Source of the DNA: Methylobacterium fujisawaense
Lineage (GTDB): Bacteria > Pseudomonadota > Alphaproteobacteria > Rhizobiales > Beijerinckiaceae
Length of the DNA: 64,000 bases
Assembly (NCBI RefSeq): GCF_014138435.1
Contig: NZ_JACJIM010000009.1
Span: 1-64,000 of the forward strand
Reading direction: 5' to 3'
Shown: in pieces, positions 44,299-52,404 of the stretch
Layout of the letters: the number at the start of each line of letters is the position of its first letter
Position numbering within the stretch: position 1 is the stretch's first letter
Translations under genes and position numbers: made by a program
Notes under the pieces: model-generated
What the model saw: the letters and a program-made list of their open reading frames with translations, nothing else
What the model was told of the DNA's origin: nothing
The model's database searches: none

Positions 44299-45612
44299 AT
44301 GTTCCGTTTCCCCAAGATTGACCCGTCGAAGCTCGACCTCTCGGCGTTCGGAATGTCGCAATTCGACCCGCACGCCTTCGGATCCGCGACGGCGAAGGGC
44401 AGGGGAACGGGGCCAGGAACCGGGCAAGGAACCGGGCGCGGAACCGGGGCAGCGGACCGGACCGCCCGGATGCAGGACGCCATGGCGCGGTTCCGCCGCG
44501 GCCAGGAGGTCGCCGTCGCGCAATGGACCGAGGCACGACGCGGCATGGCAGACCGGCCCGGCACCGCCGGTCATGCCGAGCAGACCCTCGACATGGAGGC
44601 GCCGACGGCGGCCGGCGGTGCCTGGACGGCGCCGGATCAAGGCGGCGGTTCGCGACCAGGGACGGCCCCGGACCTGTCCGCGATGTTGCGCGCCCTGCGC
44701 GAGCGGCTGCCGAATGCCGGCCCGTCAGCCCGCCGCCCTGCCGCCGAAGTCCCGCCCGGCGCGCGGTTCGAGGATCGCGTTTTCACGGAGGCCGCCGGCA
44801 GCCGGGGCTACAAGGTCTACGTCCCGAGCGGCTACCGGGGTCAGGCCCTGCCCGTCATCGTGATGCTGCACGGCTGCACCCAGAACCCCGACGATTTCGC
44901 GGCCGGCACGCGGATGAACGCCCTGGCCGAGGAGCAGACGTTCCTGGTCGCCTATCCGGAACAGCCCCCGTCGGCCAACCTGCAGCGCTGCTGGAACTGG
45001 TACGCGGCGGGCGACCAAGTCCGCGAGGGCGGCGAGCCGGCGCTGATCGCCGGCATCGCCCGGTCGGTCGTGGCGGAGTTCTCGGCCGATCCCGGCCGGA
45101 TCTACGCGGCCGGGCTCTCGGCCGGCGGCGCCGCGGCGGCGATCCTGGCGGCGACCTATCCGGACCTGTTCGCGGCCGTGGGCATCCATTCCGGGCTGGC
45201 CTGCGGGGCGGCCCGGGACATGCCCACCGCCTTCGCGGCCATGCAGGGGCAAGGGTCGGCTCCGGGGCCGAATCGGCAGGCGGTCCCGACCATCGTGTTC
45301 CACGGCGACGGCGATCGAACCGTGCATCCCGTCAATGGCGATCGGGTCGCGGCGCAGGCCGTGCCGGCCCCGGGCCTGGACGAGACGGTCAGCCGGGGCA
45401 CGAGCCCCGGGGGCATGGCCTATACCCGGACGGTCCGCAGCGACGCGACCGGCCGGCCGGTGCTGGAGCAGTGGGTTCTGCACGGGGCCGGGCACGCCTG
45501 GTCGGGCGGAAGCCCCGACGGATCCTACACCGATCCGCGCGGGCCCGATGCCAGCGGCGAGATGGTCCGGTTCTTCCTGGCGCAGGAAGGAGCGTCCGCG
45601 GACCGTGCCTGA
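44299..45612 (+). CDS. PHB depolymerase family esterase
   Basis: This 437-residue alpha/beta hydrolase is of the Esterase_phb (LpqC-like) type. The catalytic domain starts near residue 155: LPVIVMLHGCTQNPDDFAAGTR, then the nucleophile motif AGLSAGGAAAA (Ser in GLSAG near 279), with catalytic Asp and His in FHGDGDRTVHPVN and HGAGHAWSGG. The N-terminal 150 residues are Gly/Thr/Ala/Arg-rich and not catalytic. They include a Gly-Thr repeat encoded by a 12-bp tandem repeat. No signal peptide is seen, so an intracellular role in PHB or other polyester mobilisation is plausible. The ATG at 44299 has a GAGGA eight bases upstream. Confidence 0.87.
   Translation: MFRFPKIDPSKLDLSAFGMSQFDPHAFGSATAKGRGTGPGTGQGTGRGTGAADRTARMQDAMARFRRGQEVAVAQWTEARRGMADRPGTAGHAEQTLDMEAPTAAGGAWTAPDQGGGSRPGTAPDLSAMLRALRERLPNAGPSARRPAAEVPPGARFEDRVFTEAAGSRGYKVYVPSGYRGQALPVIVMLHGCTQNPDDFAAGTRMNALAEEQTFLVAYPEQPPSANLQRCWNWYAAGDQVREGGEPALIAGIARSVVAEFSADPGRIYAAGLSAGGAAAAILAATYPDLFAAVGIHSGLACGAARDMPTAFAAMQGQGSAPGPNRQAVPTIVFHGDGDRTVHPVNGDRVAAQAVPAPGLDETVSRGTSPGGMAYTRTVRSDATGRPVLEQWVLHGAGHAWSGGSPDGSYTDPRGPDASGEMVRFFLAQEGASADRA
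44404..44451 (+). repeat. 12-bp in-frame tandem repeat inside the esterase gene
   Basis: Four consecutive 12-bp units of the form GGAACCGGGCNN encode a Gly-Thr-Gly-X repeat (GTGPGTGQGTGRGTGA). Copy-number change would keep the frame and alter the linker length. Confidence 0.9.
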
Positions 45613-45684
45613 TCGTGACTGACCGCGGCGAGCGACGGCGCGGCCGGTCCGCCGCGCCGTCACCGTCGGGCGCTCAGGAAGGTG

Positions 45685-46155
45685 TCAATCGGCGTCCGAA
45701 TCGTCGGCGTCATCCTCCAGGCCGGCGGGGGCCGATCGGTCCAGCGCCGGCGCGTAGGAGTCCTGCGTCGCATTCGTCGACACCGATGCCGGCACGCTCC
45801 GCGCGTTCGGGTCGGTCGGGATCAGGGCCGCGCTGGCCGCGACGAGGCCGGCCATCGAGCGGACGTCCTGGGGCTGGCGCGGATCGCGGGAGATCAGCGA
45901 GGCCTCCCGCTGCAGACGGAGATTGCAGGCCTGCGAGGGCAGCCCGCCATTCGGCGTGCAGGCATCGTGGCGGGCGCAGGCGGCGTCGAGGGCATCGATC
46001 GGCGGCAGCGGGGCGTTATTGCCCGGACCGCAATAATTGCCGTGAACGAGCATCTTGGGTCCGCCGAAGGCGGCCGGCTGGGCATATGACGGCGTTGCGA
46101 GGGCGGCGCAGCCGGCGGCCAGAAGGAGCGAGGCGGCAAGTTTCGTGATCATCAT
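45685..46155 (-). CDS. Secreted phospholipase A2-like small protein
   Basis: This 156-residue exported protein has a signal peptide that should be cleaved near SYAQ (residue 25). The core has NYCGPGN (residues 40-46), which resembles a PLA2 calcium loop. CARHDAC follows at 60-66, the PLA2 catalytic C-x-x-H-D-x-C motif with His63 and Asp64. Further Cys occur near residues 42 and 77. The C-terminal 60 residues are low-complexity and acidic. This strongly suggests the PLA2 fold, but the protein is smaller than animal enzymes. Activity cannot be judged. It is divergent from the OYE-family gene. Confidence 0.65.
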   Translation of the reverse strand: MMITKLAASLLLAAGCAALATPSYAQPAAFGGPKMLVHGNYCGPGNNAPLPPIDALDAACARHDACTPNGGLPSQACNLRLQREASLISRDPRQPQDVRSMAGLVAASAALIPTDPNARSVPASVSTNATQDSYAPALDRSAPAGLEDDADDSDAD

Positions 46156-46331
46156 TCAGGACCTCGGGCGATCTCGCCCCCTCAGGCGGTTCGCGTCGTG
46201 GCGACAGCGTCAGAAACGGTCAGCCGCATCGGCGAGTTCCCGAACCCCCAGCCGCAGGGCTGACCTGCCGCAGCGCGCTGGCCGGCGCGGCCGTCCTGCG
46301 CCAGATTGACCGGACGCATCCGGAGCCACCC

Positions 46332-47450
46332 ATGACTGCACGCCTGTTCGAACCGCTGGTTCTCGACGCGCTCACGCTCGAGAACCGCATCCTGATCGCC
46401 CCGATGTGCCAGTATTCGGCCCGGGACGGCGAAGCCACCGACTGGCACATGATGCATCTGGGCCAGCTCGCCATGTCGGGGGCGGGCCTGCTCACCCTGG
46501 AGGCGACCGCGGTCTCGCCGGAAGCCCGGATCACCGCCTGGGACCTCGGCCTGTACAACGACGGCTGCGAGCGGGCGCTCGGCCGCGTGCTCGACGCGGT
46601 GCGCGAATACGCGCCGATCCCGATCTGCATCCAGATCGCCCATGCCGGCCGCAAGGCATCGAGTGCGGCGCCCTGGGCCGGCGGCCAGCAGATCCCGCCG
46701 GAGCATCCCTATGGCTGGCGCACCGAGGCGCCCTCGGCGGTGGCGCACGGGGAGGACGAGGTCCCACCCCACGCCCTCGACGCCGCCGACCTGAAGCGCG
46801 TCCGCGACGAGTTCGTTGCGACCGCCAAGCGGGCGGTCCGGCTTGGCATCGAGGCCGTGGAGTTGCACGGCGCCCACGGCTACCTGCTGCACCAGTTCCT
46901 GTCGCCGATCGCCAACAAGCGCACGGACGCCTACGGCGGCAGCCTCGAGAACCGCATGCGCTTCCCCCTCGAGGTCTACGACGCGGTGCGCGACGTCGTC
47001 CCGGCGGGCAGCCCGGTCTGGCTGCGCGTCTCGGCCACCGACTGGGTCGAGGACGGCTGGGACCTCGACGAGACCGTGGCGCTGGCCCAGGCGCTGAAGT
47101 GCGCGGGCTCGCCGGCGCTCCATGTCTCGACGGGCGGCGTCTCGCCGAAACAGGCGATCAAGCTCGGGCCGGGCTACCAAGTGCCCTATGCCGAGCGGAT
47201 CAAGGCCGAGACCGGGCTCACCACCATCGCGGTGGGGCTGATTACGGAAGCCCGGCAGGCGGAGACGATCCTGCAGGAGGGCAGGGCGGACGCGATCTCG
47301 CTGGCCCGCGCCATGCTGTACGATCCGCGCTGGCCCTGGCACGCGGCCGCCGAACTCGGAGCCCGCGTGCGGGCGCCCAAGCAGTACTGGCGCTCGCAGC
47401 CGCGGGAGTACAAGGACCTGTTCAAGGATACGGCCTTCGGGCAGCGCTGA
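46332..47450 (+). CDS. NADH:flavin oxidoreductase, YqjM-like Old Yellow Enzyme
   Basis: This 372-residue FMN enzyme has the N-terminal RILIAPMCQYSARDGEATDWHMMHL, where the Cys in PMCQY is the redox-tuning residue of the thermophilic-like YqjM class. VELHGAHGYLLHQFLSP near 177-193 and YGGSLENRMRF near 202-212 are family signatures. The C-terminal QRLRARAM-type FMN site appears as ADAISLARAMLYDPRWPWHAA. It reduces activated C=C bonds (enals, enones, nitro compounds) with NAD(P)H; the natural substrate is unknown. It is followed convergently, after 8 bp, by the DUF2233 gene. Confidence 0.9.
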   Translation: MTARLFEPLVLDALTLENRILIAPMCQYSARDGEATDWHMMHLGQLAMSGAGLLTLEATAVSPEARITAWDLGLYNDGCERALGRVLDAVREYAPIPICIQIAHAGRKASSAAPWAGGQQIPPEHPYGWRTEAPSAVAHGEDEVPPHALDAADLKRVRDEFVATAKRAVRLGIEAVELHGAHGYLLHQFLSPIANKRTDAYGGSLENRMRFPLEVYDAVRDVVPAGSPVWLRVSATDWVEDGWDLDETVALAQALKCAGSPALHVSTGGVSPKQAIKLGPGYQVPYAERIKAETGLTTIAVGLITEARQAETILQEGRADAISLARAMLYDPRWPWHAAAELGARVRAPKQYWRSQPREYKDLFKDTAFGQR

Positions 47451-47458
47451 GGCCACCC

Positions 47459-48235
47459 TTAGCGCGGCAACGCCCCCACCAGCGGTCCGAGCGGGCGGCT
47501 AATGTCGGCGCGGCCGAGATTCGGCGCGTAGAGGCTCGAGACCGAGCCGTCGAGGAACAGGGCGTTGCGGCAGCCGAGATCGTCCCGGAACAGCCGCGCG
47601 AAGGCCCCGAAGGTCACCGGTCGCTCGGAGATGGCGAAGATCGCGACGTGCCCATCGCCGGGCACGCCGACGCCGTTGCGGATCTTCTGGCTCGGCCCGT
47701 CGGCGGCGATCTTCGGGTGGATCTGGCCGTCGATCACCAGCATCGGTCCGGACTGCGTGGCGAAATCCGGGCGCATCTTCGCGCGGAGATAGCGGGCGGT
47801 GTCGGCCACTCCGGCGCGCTCGCCCTTCACCCAGAAGATCCCGTTGGGCTTGAGGTGGAAATTGCCCGGCCCGTCCGCCGTGGAGGCGCGCTTCAGCTCG
47901 TGGCCGTCTTCGATGTAGAGGCCCACCGGCGCCTGGTCCTTGTCGTACATGCCGGCATTCATCGCGAAGGCGAGACGGCCGCCCTGCTTCTCGGCGAGGG
48001 TGCCGAGGGCGCCGTAGGGCTTTCCGTCGTCCGAGAGCCAGAACAGCCGCAGCCGCTGCCGCCGCAGGTCGATAGTGCAGACCGTGAAGGTCTCGCCCTG
48101 CGCCTCCACCGGCCGGCACGGTTCCGCCGCCGCCGGGGTCGCCGCCGCCGGGGTCGCCGCCCGGGCCGGGGCCGCGAGGGCGAGCAGCGCGATCAACAGG
48201 GCGTGAGCCGGTCGCAACATCATCATTCGTTCCAT
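47459..48235 (-). CDS. Exported DUF2233 / phosphodiester glycosidase-fold protein
   Basis: This 258-residue secreted protein has a signal peptide ending near APARA (residue 25). The DUF2233/NAGPA-like region follows: LAFAMNAGMYDKDQAPVGLYIEDG near 90-113, FHLKPNGIFWV near 126-136, ATQSGPMLVIDGQIHPK and RNGVGVPGDGHVAIFAISE. NALFLDGSVSSLY near 226-238 closes it. The fold acts on N-acetylglucosamine phosphodiesters or related sugars. A cell-wall or exopolysaccharide substrate is plausible but not shown. Tandem Ala-Thr-Pro repeats (AATPAAATPAAA) follow the signal. Confidence 0.85.
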   Translation of the reverse strand: MERMMMLRPAHALLIALLALAAPARAATPAAATPAAAEPCRPVEAQGETFTVCTIDLRRQRLRLFWLSDDGKPYGALGTLAEKQGGRLAFAMNAGMYDKDQAPVGLYIEDGHELKRASTADGPGNFHLKPNGIFWVKGERAGVADTARYLRAKMRPDFATQSGPMLVIDGQIHPKIAADGPSQKIRNGVGVPGDGHVAIFAISERPVTFGAFARLFRDDLGCRNALFLDGSVSSLYAPNLGRADISRPLGPLVGALPR

Positions 48236-48447
48236 GCAGCTCAGGGACGGCGAGTCGGGGACGGCGAAGCTAGATCGGCGCGCGTCTCGCTCTGGAAAGC
48301 GGCGATTTTCGTGTCTCGGCCCGACCGGGACGCGTCAGGGGATCTCGCGTGGATCTCGCGGCTCCGCGCCGCGGGGCGGGGCTGGACCGTTTTGCCGATT
48401 CGCACGTTCTTAGCCGCAGAGGGCATTTTTTCCACGGAGATGACGTG

Positions 48448-48987
48448 ATGAAGGGTGCAGTGCTCGGATCGGCCCTGCTGGCGGCGGGTGCTCTGGTTCT
48501 GGCGCCGGCCAGCGCGGACGCGCGCGGCTTCGGCGGCGGCGGCTTCCATGGCGGCGGCTTCGGAGGCGGCTTCCACGGGGGCGGATTCCACGGCGGCGGC
48601 TTCGGCGGCGGCGGCTTCCGCGGCGGCGGGTTCGGGGGATTCCGCAACGGCGGCTTCGGCGGCGGCTTCCGCGGCGCCGGCTTCCGTCCGGGCGGCTTCG
48701 GCTACGGCCGCGGCTTCTACGGTCGGGGATACGGCTGGCGGGGCGGCTACGGCTATCGCGGCGGCTACGGCTACGGCCTCGGCGGCCTGGGTCTCGGCGT
48801 CGGGCTCGGCCTCGCGGCCGGCAGCCTCTACGGCGGCTATGGCTACGGCTATCCGGGCTACGGCTACGGCGGCTACTACGCGCCGGCCGCCTACGATTAC
48901 GGCTACGGCGGCGGCTGCTACACAGTCCCGCGGGTGCGCTGGACCCCCTACGGCTACCGCCGGGTCTTGGTCGAACGCTGCTACTGA
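48448..48987 (+). CDS. Exported Gly/Tyr-rich repetitive protein
   Basis: This 179-residue protein has a signal peptide ending near ADARG (residue 25) followed by low-complexity repeats. First come GGGFHGG and GGGFRGG units rich in Gly, Phe and His (about 26-85), then Gly-Tyr repeats such as YGRGYGWRGGYGYRGGYGYG. Two Cys remain at the C-terminus, in GGCYTV and ERCY. It belongs to no known domain beyond glycine-rich low complexity. Comparable Rhizobiales proteins are exported and of unknown role, possibly surface or metal-binding. A rho-independent terminator follows directly. Confidence 0.85.
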   Translation: MKGAVLGSALLAAGALVLAPASADARGFGGGGFHGGGFGGGFHGGGFHGGGFGGGGFRGGGFGGFRNGGFGGGFRGAGFRPGGFGYGRGFYGRGYGWRGGYGYRGGYGYGLGGLGLGVGLGLAAGSLYGGYGYGYPGYGYGGYYAPAAYDYGYGGGCYTVPRVRWTPYGYRRVLVERCY

Positions 48988-49016
48988 GCGTCATCGACAG
49001 CGAAAAGAATGGGACA

Positions 49017-49042
49017 GGCCGCCTCCGGGCGGCCTTTTCCTT
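49017..49042 (+). terminator. Intrinsic terminator after the Gly-rich gene
   Basis: A 7-bp GGCCGCC/GGCGGCC stem, loop TCCG, then TTTTCCTT, 29 bp after the stop. Confidence 0.85.
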
Positions 49043-49114
49043 GCGTGGCCCGCCGCATCGTTGGACAGCTCAGCCTGGGACGCCGATACTGGTATCCGGC
49101 GGCGGGAGACGGTG

Positions 49115-50419
49115 ATGAGTTCAGCAACCGGGCAGGGGCGCGCGGCCGTGGAGGTGGTCGAGATCCGCGACGCCAGCCTCACCGCCTTCTATCGTTCGAT
49201 GACCCCGCCGGAGCGGCACACCTTCTGGGCCTGCGCGGCCGGCTGGTGCCTCGACGGCATGGACTTCATGATCTACCCGCTGGTGATCGGGACGATCATG
49301 GCCCTCTGGCACGTGGATGCCGGCACGGCCGGTCTCGCCGCCACGGTGACGCTGCTGGCCTCGGCGCTGGGCGGCTGGCTCGCGGGCTTCATCGCCGACC
49401 GGATCGGCCGGGTTCTGACCCTGCAGATCACCATCCTGTGGTTCTCCTTCTTCTCCCTGCTCTGCGCCTTCGTGCAGAATTTCGAGCAGCTCCTCGTGGC
49501 CCGGGCGATCCTGGGCCTCGGCTTCGGCGGCGAGTGGGCGGCCGGCGCCGTGCTGATCGGCGAGACCATCCGGGCCGAGTATCGCGGCCGGGCGGTCGGC
49601 TCCGTCCAGTCCGGCTGGGCCATCGGCTGGGGGCTGGCGGTCCTGTCGCAGGCGGTGACCTTCTCGCTGCTGCCCCCCGAGATCGCGTGGCGCTGGATGT
49701 TCGCGGTGGGCGCCCTGCCGGCCCTGCTGATCTTCTACCTGCGCCGCTACGTCCAGGAGCCGCAGGTCGCCGCCGAGACCCGCGCCCGGGCCATCGCCAC
49801 CGGCGACCGGCCGAAGATCTGGGAGATTTTTTCCGGGCCGATCCTCAAGACCACCCTGCTCGCCTCGCTGGCGGCGGCGGGCTGCCAGGGCGGCTATTAC
49901 GCGATCACCACCTGGGTGCCGCGCTTCCTCACCACCGAGCGCGGCCTGTCGGTGGTGTCCTCCACCGGCTACCTCGCGGCGCTGATCATCGGCTCGTTCA
50001 CCGGCTACCTGGTCGGCGCCTGGCTCGCCGACCGGCTCGGGCGGCGGCCGCTGTTCCTGATCTTCTCGCTGGGCGCCATCGCGGTGATCGTCGCCTACAC
50101 GCAGATCCCGCTCTCCAACAGCGTGCTCTGGGTGCTGGGCTTCCCCCTCGGGTTCTTCGCCTCCGGCTACTTCTCCGGCATGGGCGCCTTCCTGACCGAG
50201 CTCTACCCGACCCGCCTGCGCGGCTCGGGGCAGGGCTTCTGCTACAATTTCGGCCGGGGCGTCGGCGCGCTGTTCCCGGCGCTGGTCGGCCTCCTCGCCG
50301 AGCGCGCCGGCCTCGCCTCGGCCATCGCGATCTTCGCGGCCATCGCCTACGGAATCTTCTTCCTGGCGGCCTTCGCGCTGCCCGAGACCCGCGGCCGGGT
50401 CCTGCACGCGGATACCTGA
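49115..50419 (+). CDS. MFS transporter, aromatic acid/sialic acid-type symporter family
   Basis: This 434-residue permease has twelve predicted helices. The family loop 2-3 motif is GFIADRIGRVLTLQ near 88-101, and the loop 8-9 counterpart is AWLADRLGRRPLFLI near 304-318. The opening GWCLDGMDFMIYPLVIG with its charged Asp residues in TM1 is typical of the aromatic acid/H+ symporter and sialic-acid transporter groups. The helix 5-like GEWAAGAVLIGETIR is also conserved. It precedes an amidohydrolase after 2 bp, so the two probably take up and begin breaking down one substrate, likely a lactone or aromatic-derived acid. Confidence 0.9.
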   Translation: MSSATGQGRAAVEVVEIRDASLTAFYRSMTPPERHTFWACAAGWCLDGMDFMIYPLVIGTIMALWHVDAGTAGLAATVTLLASALGGWLAGFIADRIGRVLTLQITILWFSFFSLLCAFVQNFEQLLVARAILGLGFGGEWAAGAVLIGETIRAEYRGRAVGSVQSGWAIGWGLAVLSQAVTFSLLPPEIAWRWMFAVGALPALLIFYLRRYVQEPQVAAETRARAIATGDRPKIWEIFSGPILKTTLLASLAAAGCQGGYYAITTWVPRFLTTERGLSVVSSTGYLAALIIGSFTGYLVGAWLADRLGRRPLFLIFSLGAIAVIVAYTQIPLSNSVLWVLGFPLGFFASGYFSGMGAFLTELYPTRLRGSGQGFCYNFGRGVGALFPALVGLLAERAGLASAIAIFAAIAYGIFFLAAFALPETRGRVLHADT

Positions 50420-50421
50420 CC

Positions 50422-51291
50422 ATGCCGGAAATCCGAGACTGCCCCGCCCCGGATCCGCATCCGGGCGGGCCCACCCGCTACCGGGTGCCCGCCGGCGCGG
50501 TCGACACCCACGCCCACGTGATCGGCCTGCCGCCGGCCTATCCGCTGGTGGCCGACCGCAGCTACACGCCCCCGGCCGCCCCGGCGGACCGGTATCTCGC
50601 GATGCTCGACGCCACCGGCATGGCCAACGGCGTGCTGGTCCAGGTCAGCGTCCACGGCACCGACAACCGGCTGATGGTGGAGACGCTCCGGGCCAACCGG
50701 GAGCGTCTGCGCGGCATCGCGGTGATCCCGCTCGGCCTGCCCGACGGGGAACTCGCCGCCCTCAAGGAGGCCGGAGTGGTCGGCCTGCGGCTCAACGTTC
50801 TGTTCGGCGGCGGGGTCGGGCTGGATCAGGTCGAGTCCTACGGGGCGCTCGCCCGCGAGATGGGCTGGCACCTCCAGTTCCTGCTCGATGCCCGTGAACT
50901 GCCGCCCATCGCGGGCCGCCTGTCGCGGCTGCCGGTGCCGCTGGTCTTCGACCATATGGGCCATATGCCGACCTCGGCCGGCGTGGACCATCCGGGCTTC
51001 CGGGCGCTGCTCGGCCTCGTCGCCGACGGCAACTGGGTGAAGCTGTCGGGCGCCTTCCGGGATTCCGTGACCGGTCCGCCCTACGCCGACACGATCCCGT
51101 TCGCCCGCGCCCTCAACGACGCCGCCCCCGAGCGCTGTCTCTGGGGCTCGGACTGGCCGCACGTGGCCGCCTGGGCCGGGCCGCCCCGGACCGCGACGCT
51201 CCTCGACCTGATGGCCGACTGGGTGCCGGACGCGGATCGGCGCCGGATGGTCTTCGCCGACAACCCGCGCCGGCTCTACGGATTCGGGTAG
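50422..51291 (+). CDS. Amidohydrolase 2 family metal-dependent hydrolase (PDC/lactonase type)
   Basis: This 289-residue TIM-barrel hydrolase has the N-terminal metal motif VDTHAHVIG near 27-35, GLRLNVLFGG, FDHMGHMPT near 176-184 and the C-terminal LWGSDWPHVA near 236-245. This is the 2-pyrone-4,6-dicarboxylate lactonase/sugar lactonase subgroup of amidohydrolases. Translation is coupled to the MFS permease upstream (ATG 2 bp after its stop). The substrate is unproven; a lactone of an aromatic or sugar acid is likely. Confidence 0.88.
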   Translation: MPEIRDCPAPDPHPGGPTRYRVPAGAVDTHAHVIGLPPAYPLVADRSYTPPAAPADRYLAMLDATGMANGVLVQVSVHGTDNRLMVETLRANRERLRGIAVIPLGLPDGELAALKEAGVVGLRLNVLFGGGVGLDQVESYGALAREMGWHLQFLLDARELPPIAGRLSRLPVPLVFDHMGHMPTSAGVDHPGFRALLGLVADGNWVKLSGAFRDSVTGPPYADTIPFARALNDAAPERCLWGSDWPHVAAWAGPPRTATLLDLMADWVPDADRRRMVFADNPRRLYGFG

Positions 51292-51374
51292 GGCAGGGGT
51301 TCAACGCCGGCCGGAGACCATGCCGTTTGCGCGCGCGGAATTCGTTCGCGCCGCCGGCGAGGCGGGGGACCCGG

Positions 51375-51572
51375 TCAAACCCGCAGGTCGACGCTCAGTC
51401 CCTGTCCGGGGGGCGCCGGGGGACTGGCGCTCGCCGCGCTCTGGGCGCTGTCCGCGACGAGCCCGGCGACGGCCTTGTCGGCCGCGAGCTGCTGCGTGGC
51501 GACGGCGATGCCGATCTGCTGGTTCTGGGACGAGCCCAGCATCTGAACGGCGGTGGCGGCCAGGGTATCCAT
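51375..51572 (-). CDS. YjfB-like putative motility protein
   Basis: This 65-residue protein matches the small YjfB family: it starts MDTLAATAVQMLGSSQNQQIGIAVATQQLAADK in short pieces, with the characteristic Q-rich helix near residues 15-25. A second helix and a Pro-rich tail follow. The family was named from a Bacillus gene near motility genes; its function is not established. It stands alone here with no flagellar genes nearby. The reading frame and typical start support that it is real. Confidence 0.7.
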   Translation of the reverse strand: MDTLAATAVQMLGSSQNQQIGIAVATQQLAADKAVAGLVADSAQSAASASPPAPPGQGLSVDLRV

Positions 51573-51676
51573 GGCCCTGTTCTAATCCTCCCGCCTGAAT
51601 CCCGCGTTACGCAGATCCGGGGCTTTCGAGCGAATCCGGATCAATCGCCCCGGACGGCACCGCGGGCGGCCTGCCG

Positions 51677-52237
51677 TCAGAAGCTCGGCGGCGTGCAGGC
51701 GCTCACCACCTCGCAGGGGTTGGGCCCGACGCAGCGGAACCGGTGCGGGCGGCGGCTGTCGAAGCTGTAGGCGTCGCCGGGGCCGAGGATCCGGCGCTCG
51801 GCGTCCACCGTCACCTCCAGGCGGCCGGAGAGCACGATGCCACCCTCCTCGCCCTCGTGGGAGAGCGGCACCCGGCCGGTATCGGCGCCGGGCTCGTAGC
51901 GCTCCATGAGGATCTGGAGCTTGCGCCCGAACAGGCTGTCGCCGACCTGGCGGTACGAGATCGCCCCCTTGGCGGCCCGGCGGCCGATCTCGGTCAGCTC
52001 CTCGGCGGCGAAGAACGCCTTGCGCTCCGGCTCCGGCTCCAGGGCGAAGAACTCGGCCATGCCGATCGGCACCCCGTCGAGGATCCGCTTGAGCGCACCC
52101 ACCGACGGGTTCACCCGGTTCGCCTCGATCAGCGAGATCGCCGAGTTGGTCACGCCGGCGCGCTTGGCGAGCGTCCGCTGCGACAGGCCGTGGCGGGCGC
52201 GCACGAAGCGCAGGCGCGCGCCGACATCGATGCTCAT
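51677..52237 (-). CDS. XRE-cupin transcriptional regulator, PuuR-like
   Basis: This 186-residue regulator has an N-terminal helix-turn-helix of the XRE type (LRFVRARHGLSQRTLAKRAGV, TNSAISLIEANRVNPSVGALKRIL). The C-terminal cupin domain (GADTGRVPLSHEGEEGGIVLSGRLEVTV, GPGDAYSFDSRRPHRF) probably binds the effector. The PuuR/SutR subgroup often controls polyamine or amino-acid use. It is divergent from an omega-aminotransferase gene, with a 17-bp perfect palindrome 23 bp from its own start, a likely self- and target operator. Confidence 0.92.
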   Translation of the reverse strand: MSIDVGARLRFVRARHGLSQRTLAKRAGVTNSAISLIEANRVNPSVGALKRILDGVPIGMAEFFALEPEPERKAFFAAEELTEIGRRAAKGAISYRQVGDSLFGRKLQILMERYEPGADTGRVPLSHEGEEGGIVLSGRLEVTVDAERRILGPGDAYSFDSRRPHRFRCVGPNPCEVVSACTPPSF

Positions 52238-52259
52238 CCGGCGCGGGCCTGTTTCAGGT

Positions 52260-52276
52260 GTTGCGGATCCCGCAAC
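52260..52276. promoter_or_regulatory. 17-bp perfect palindrome, candidate XRE-cupin operator
   Basis: GTTGCGG-ATC-CCGCAAC has perfect 7-bp arms around a 3-bp centre. It lies in the 167-bp divergent region between the regulator (start 52237) and the aminotransferase (start 52405). No second copy was noticed. Confidence 0.7.
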
Positions 52277-52404
52277 GGTGCCACCCGCGGCCCCATTCCT
52301 GCAAGGGGTTGGCGGCGACCAGAAAAGGACTTGTTGCCCGATCGGCGAAGGTGTCCCCTGGTCCCGCCGCCCGATCCGCGCCGCCCGCCCCGGAGAACCG
52401 CCCC

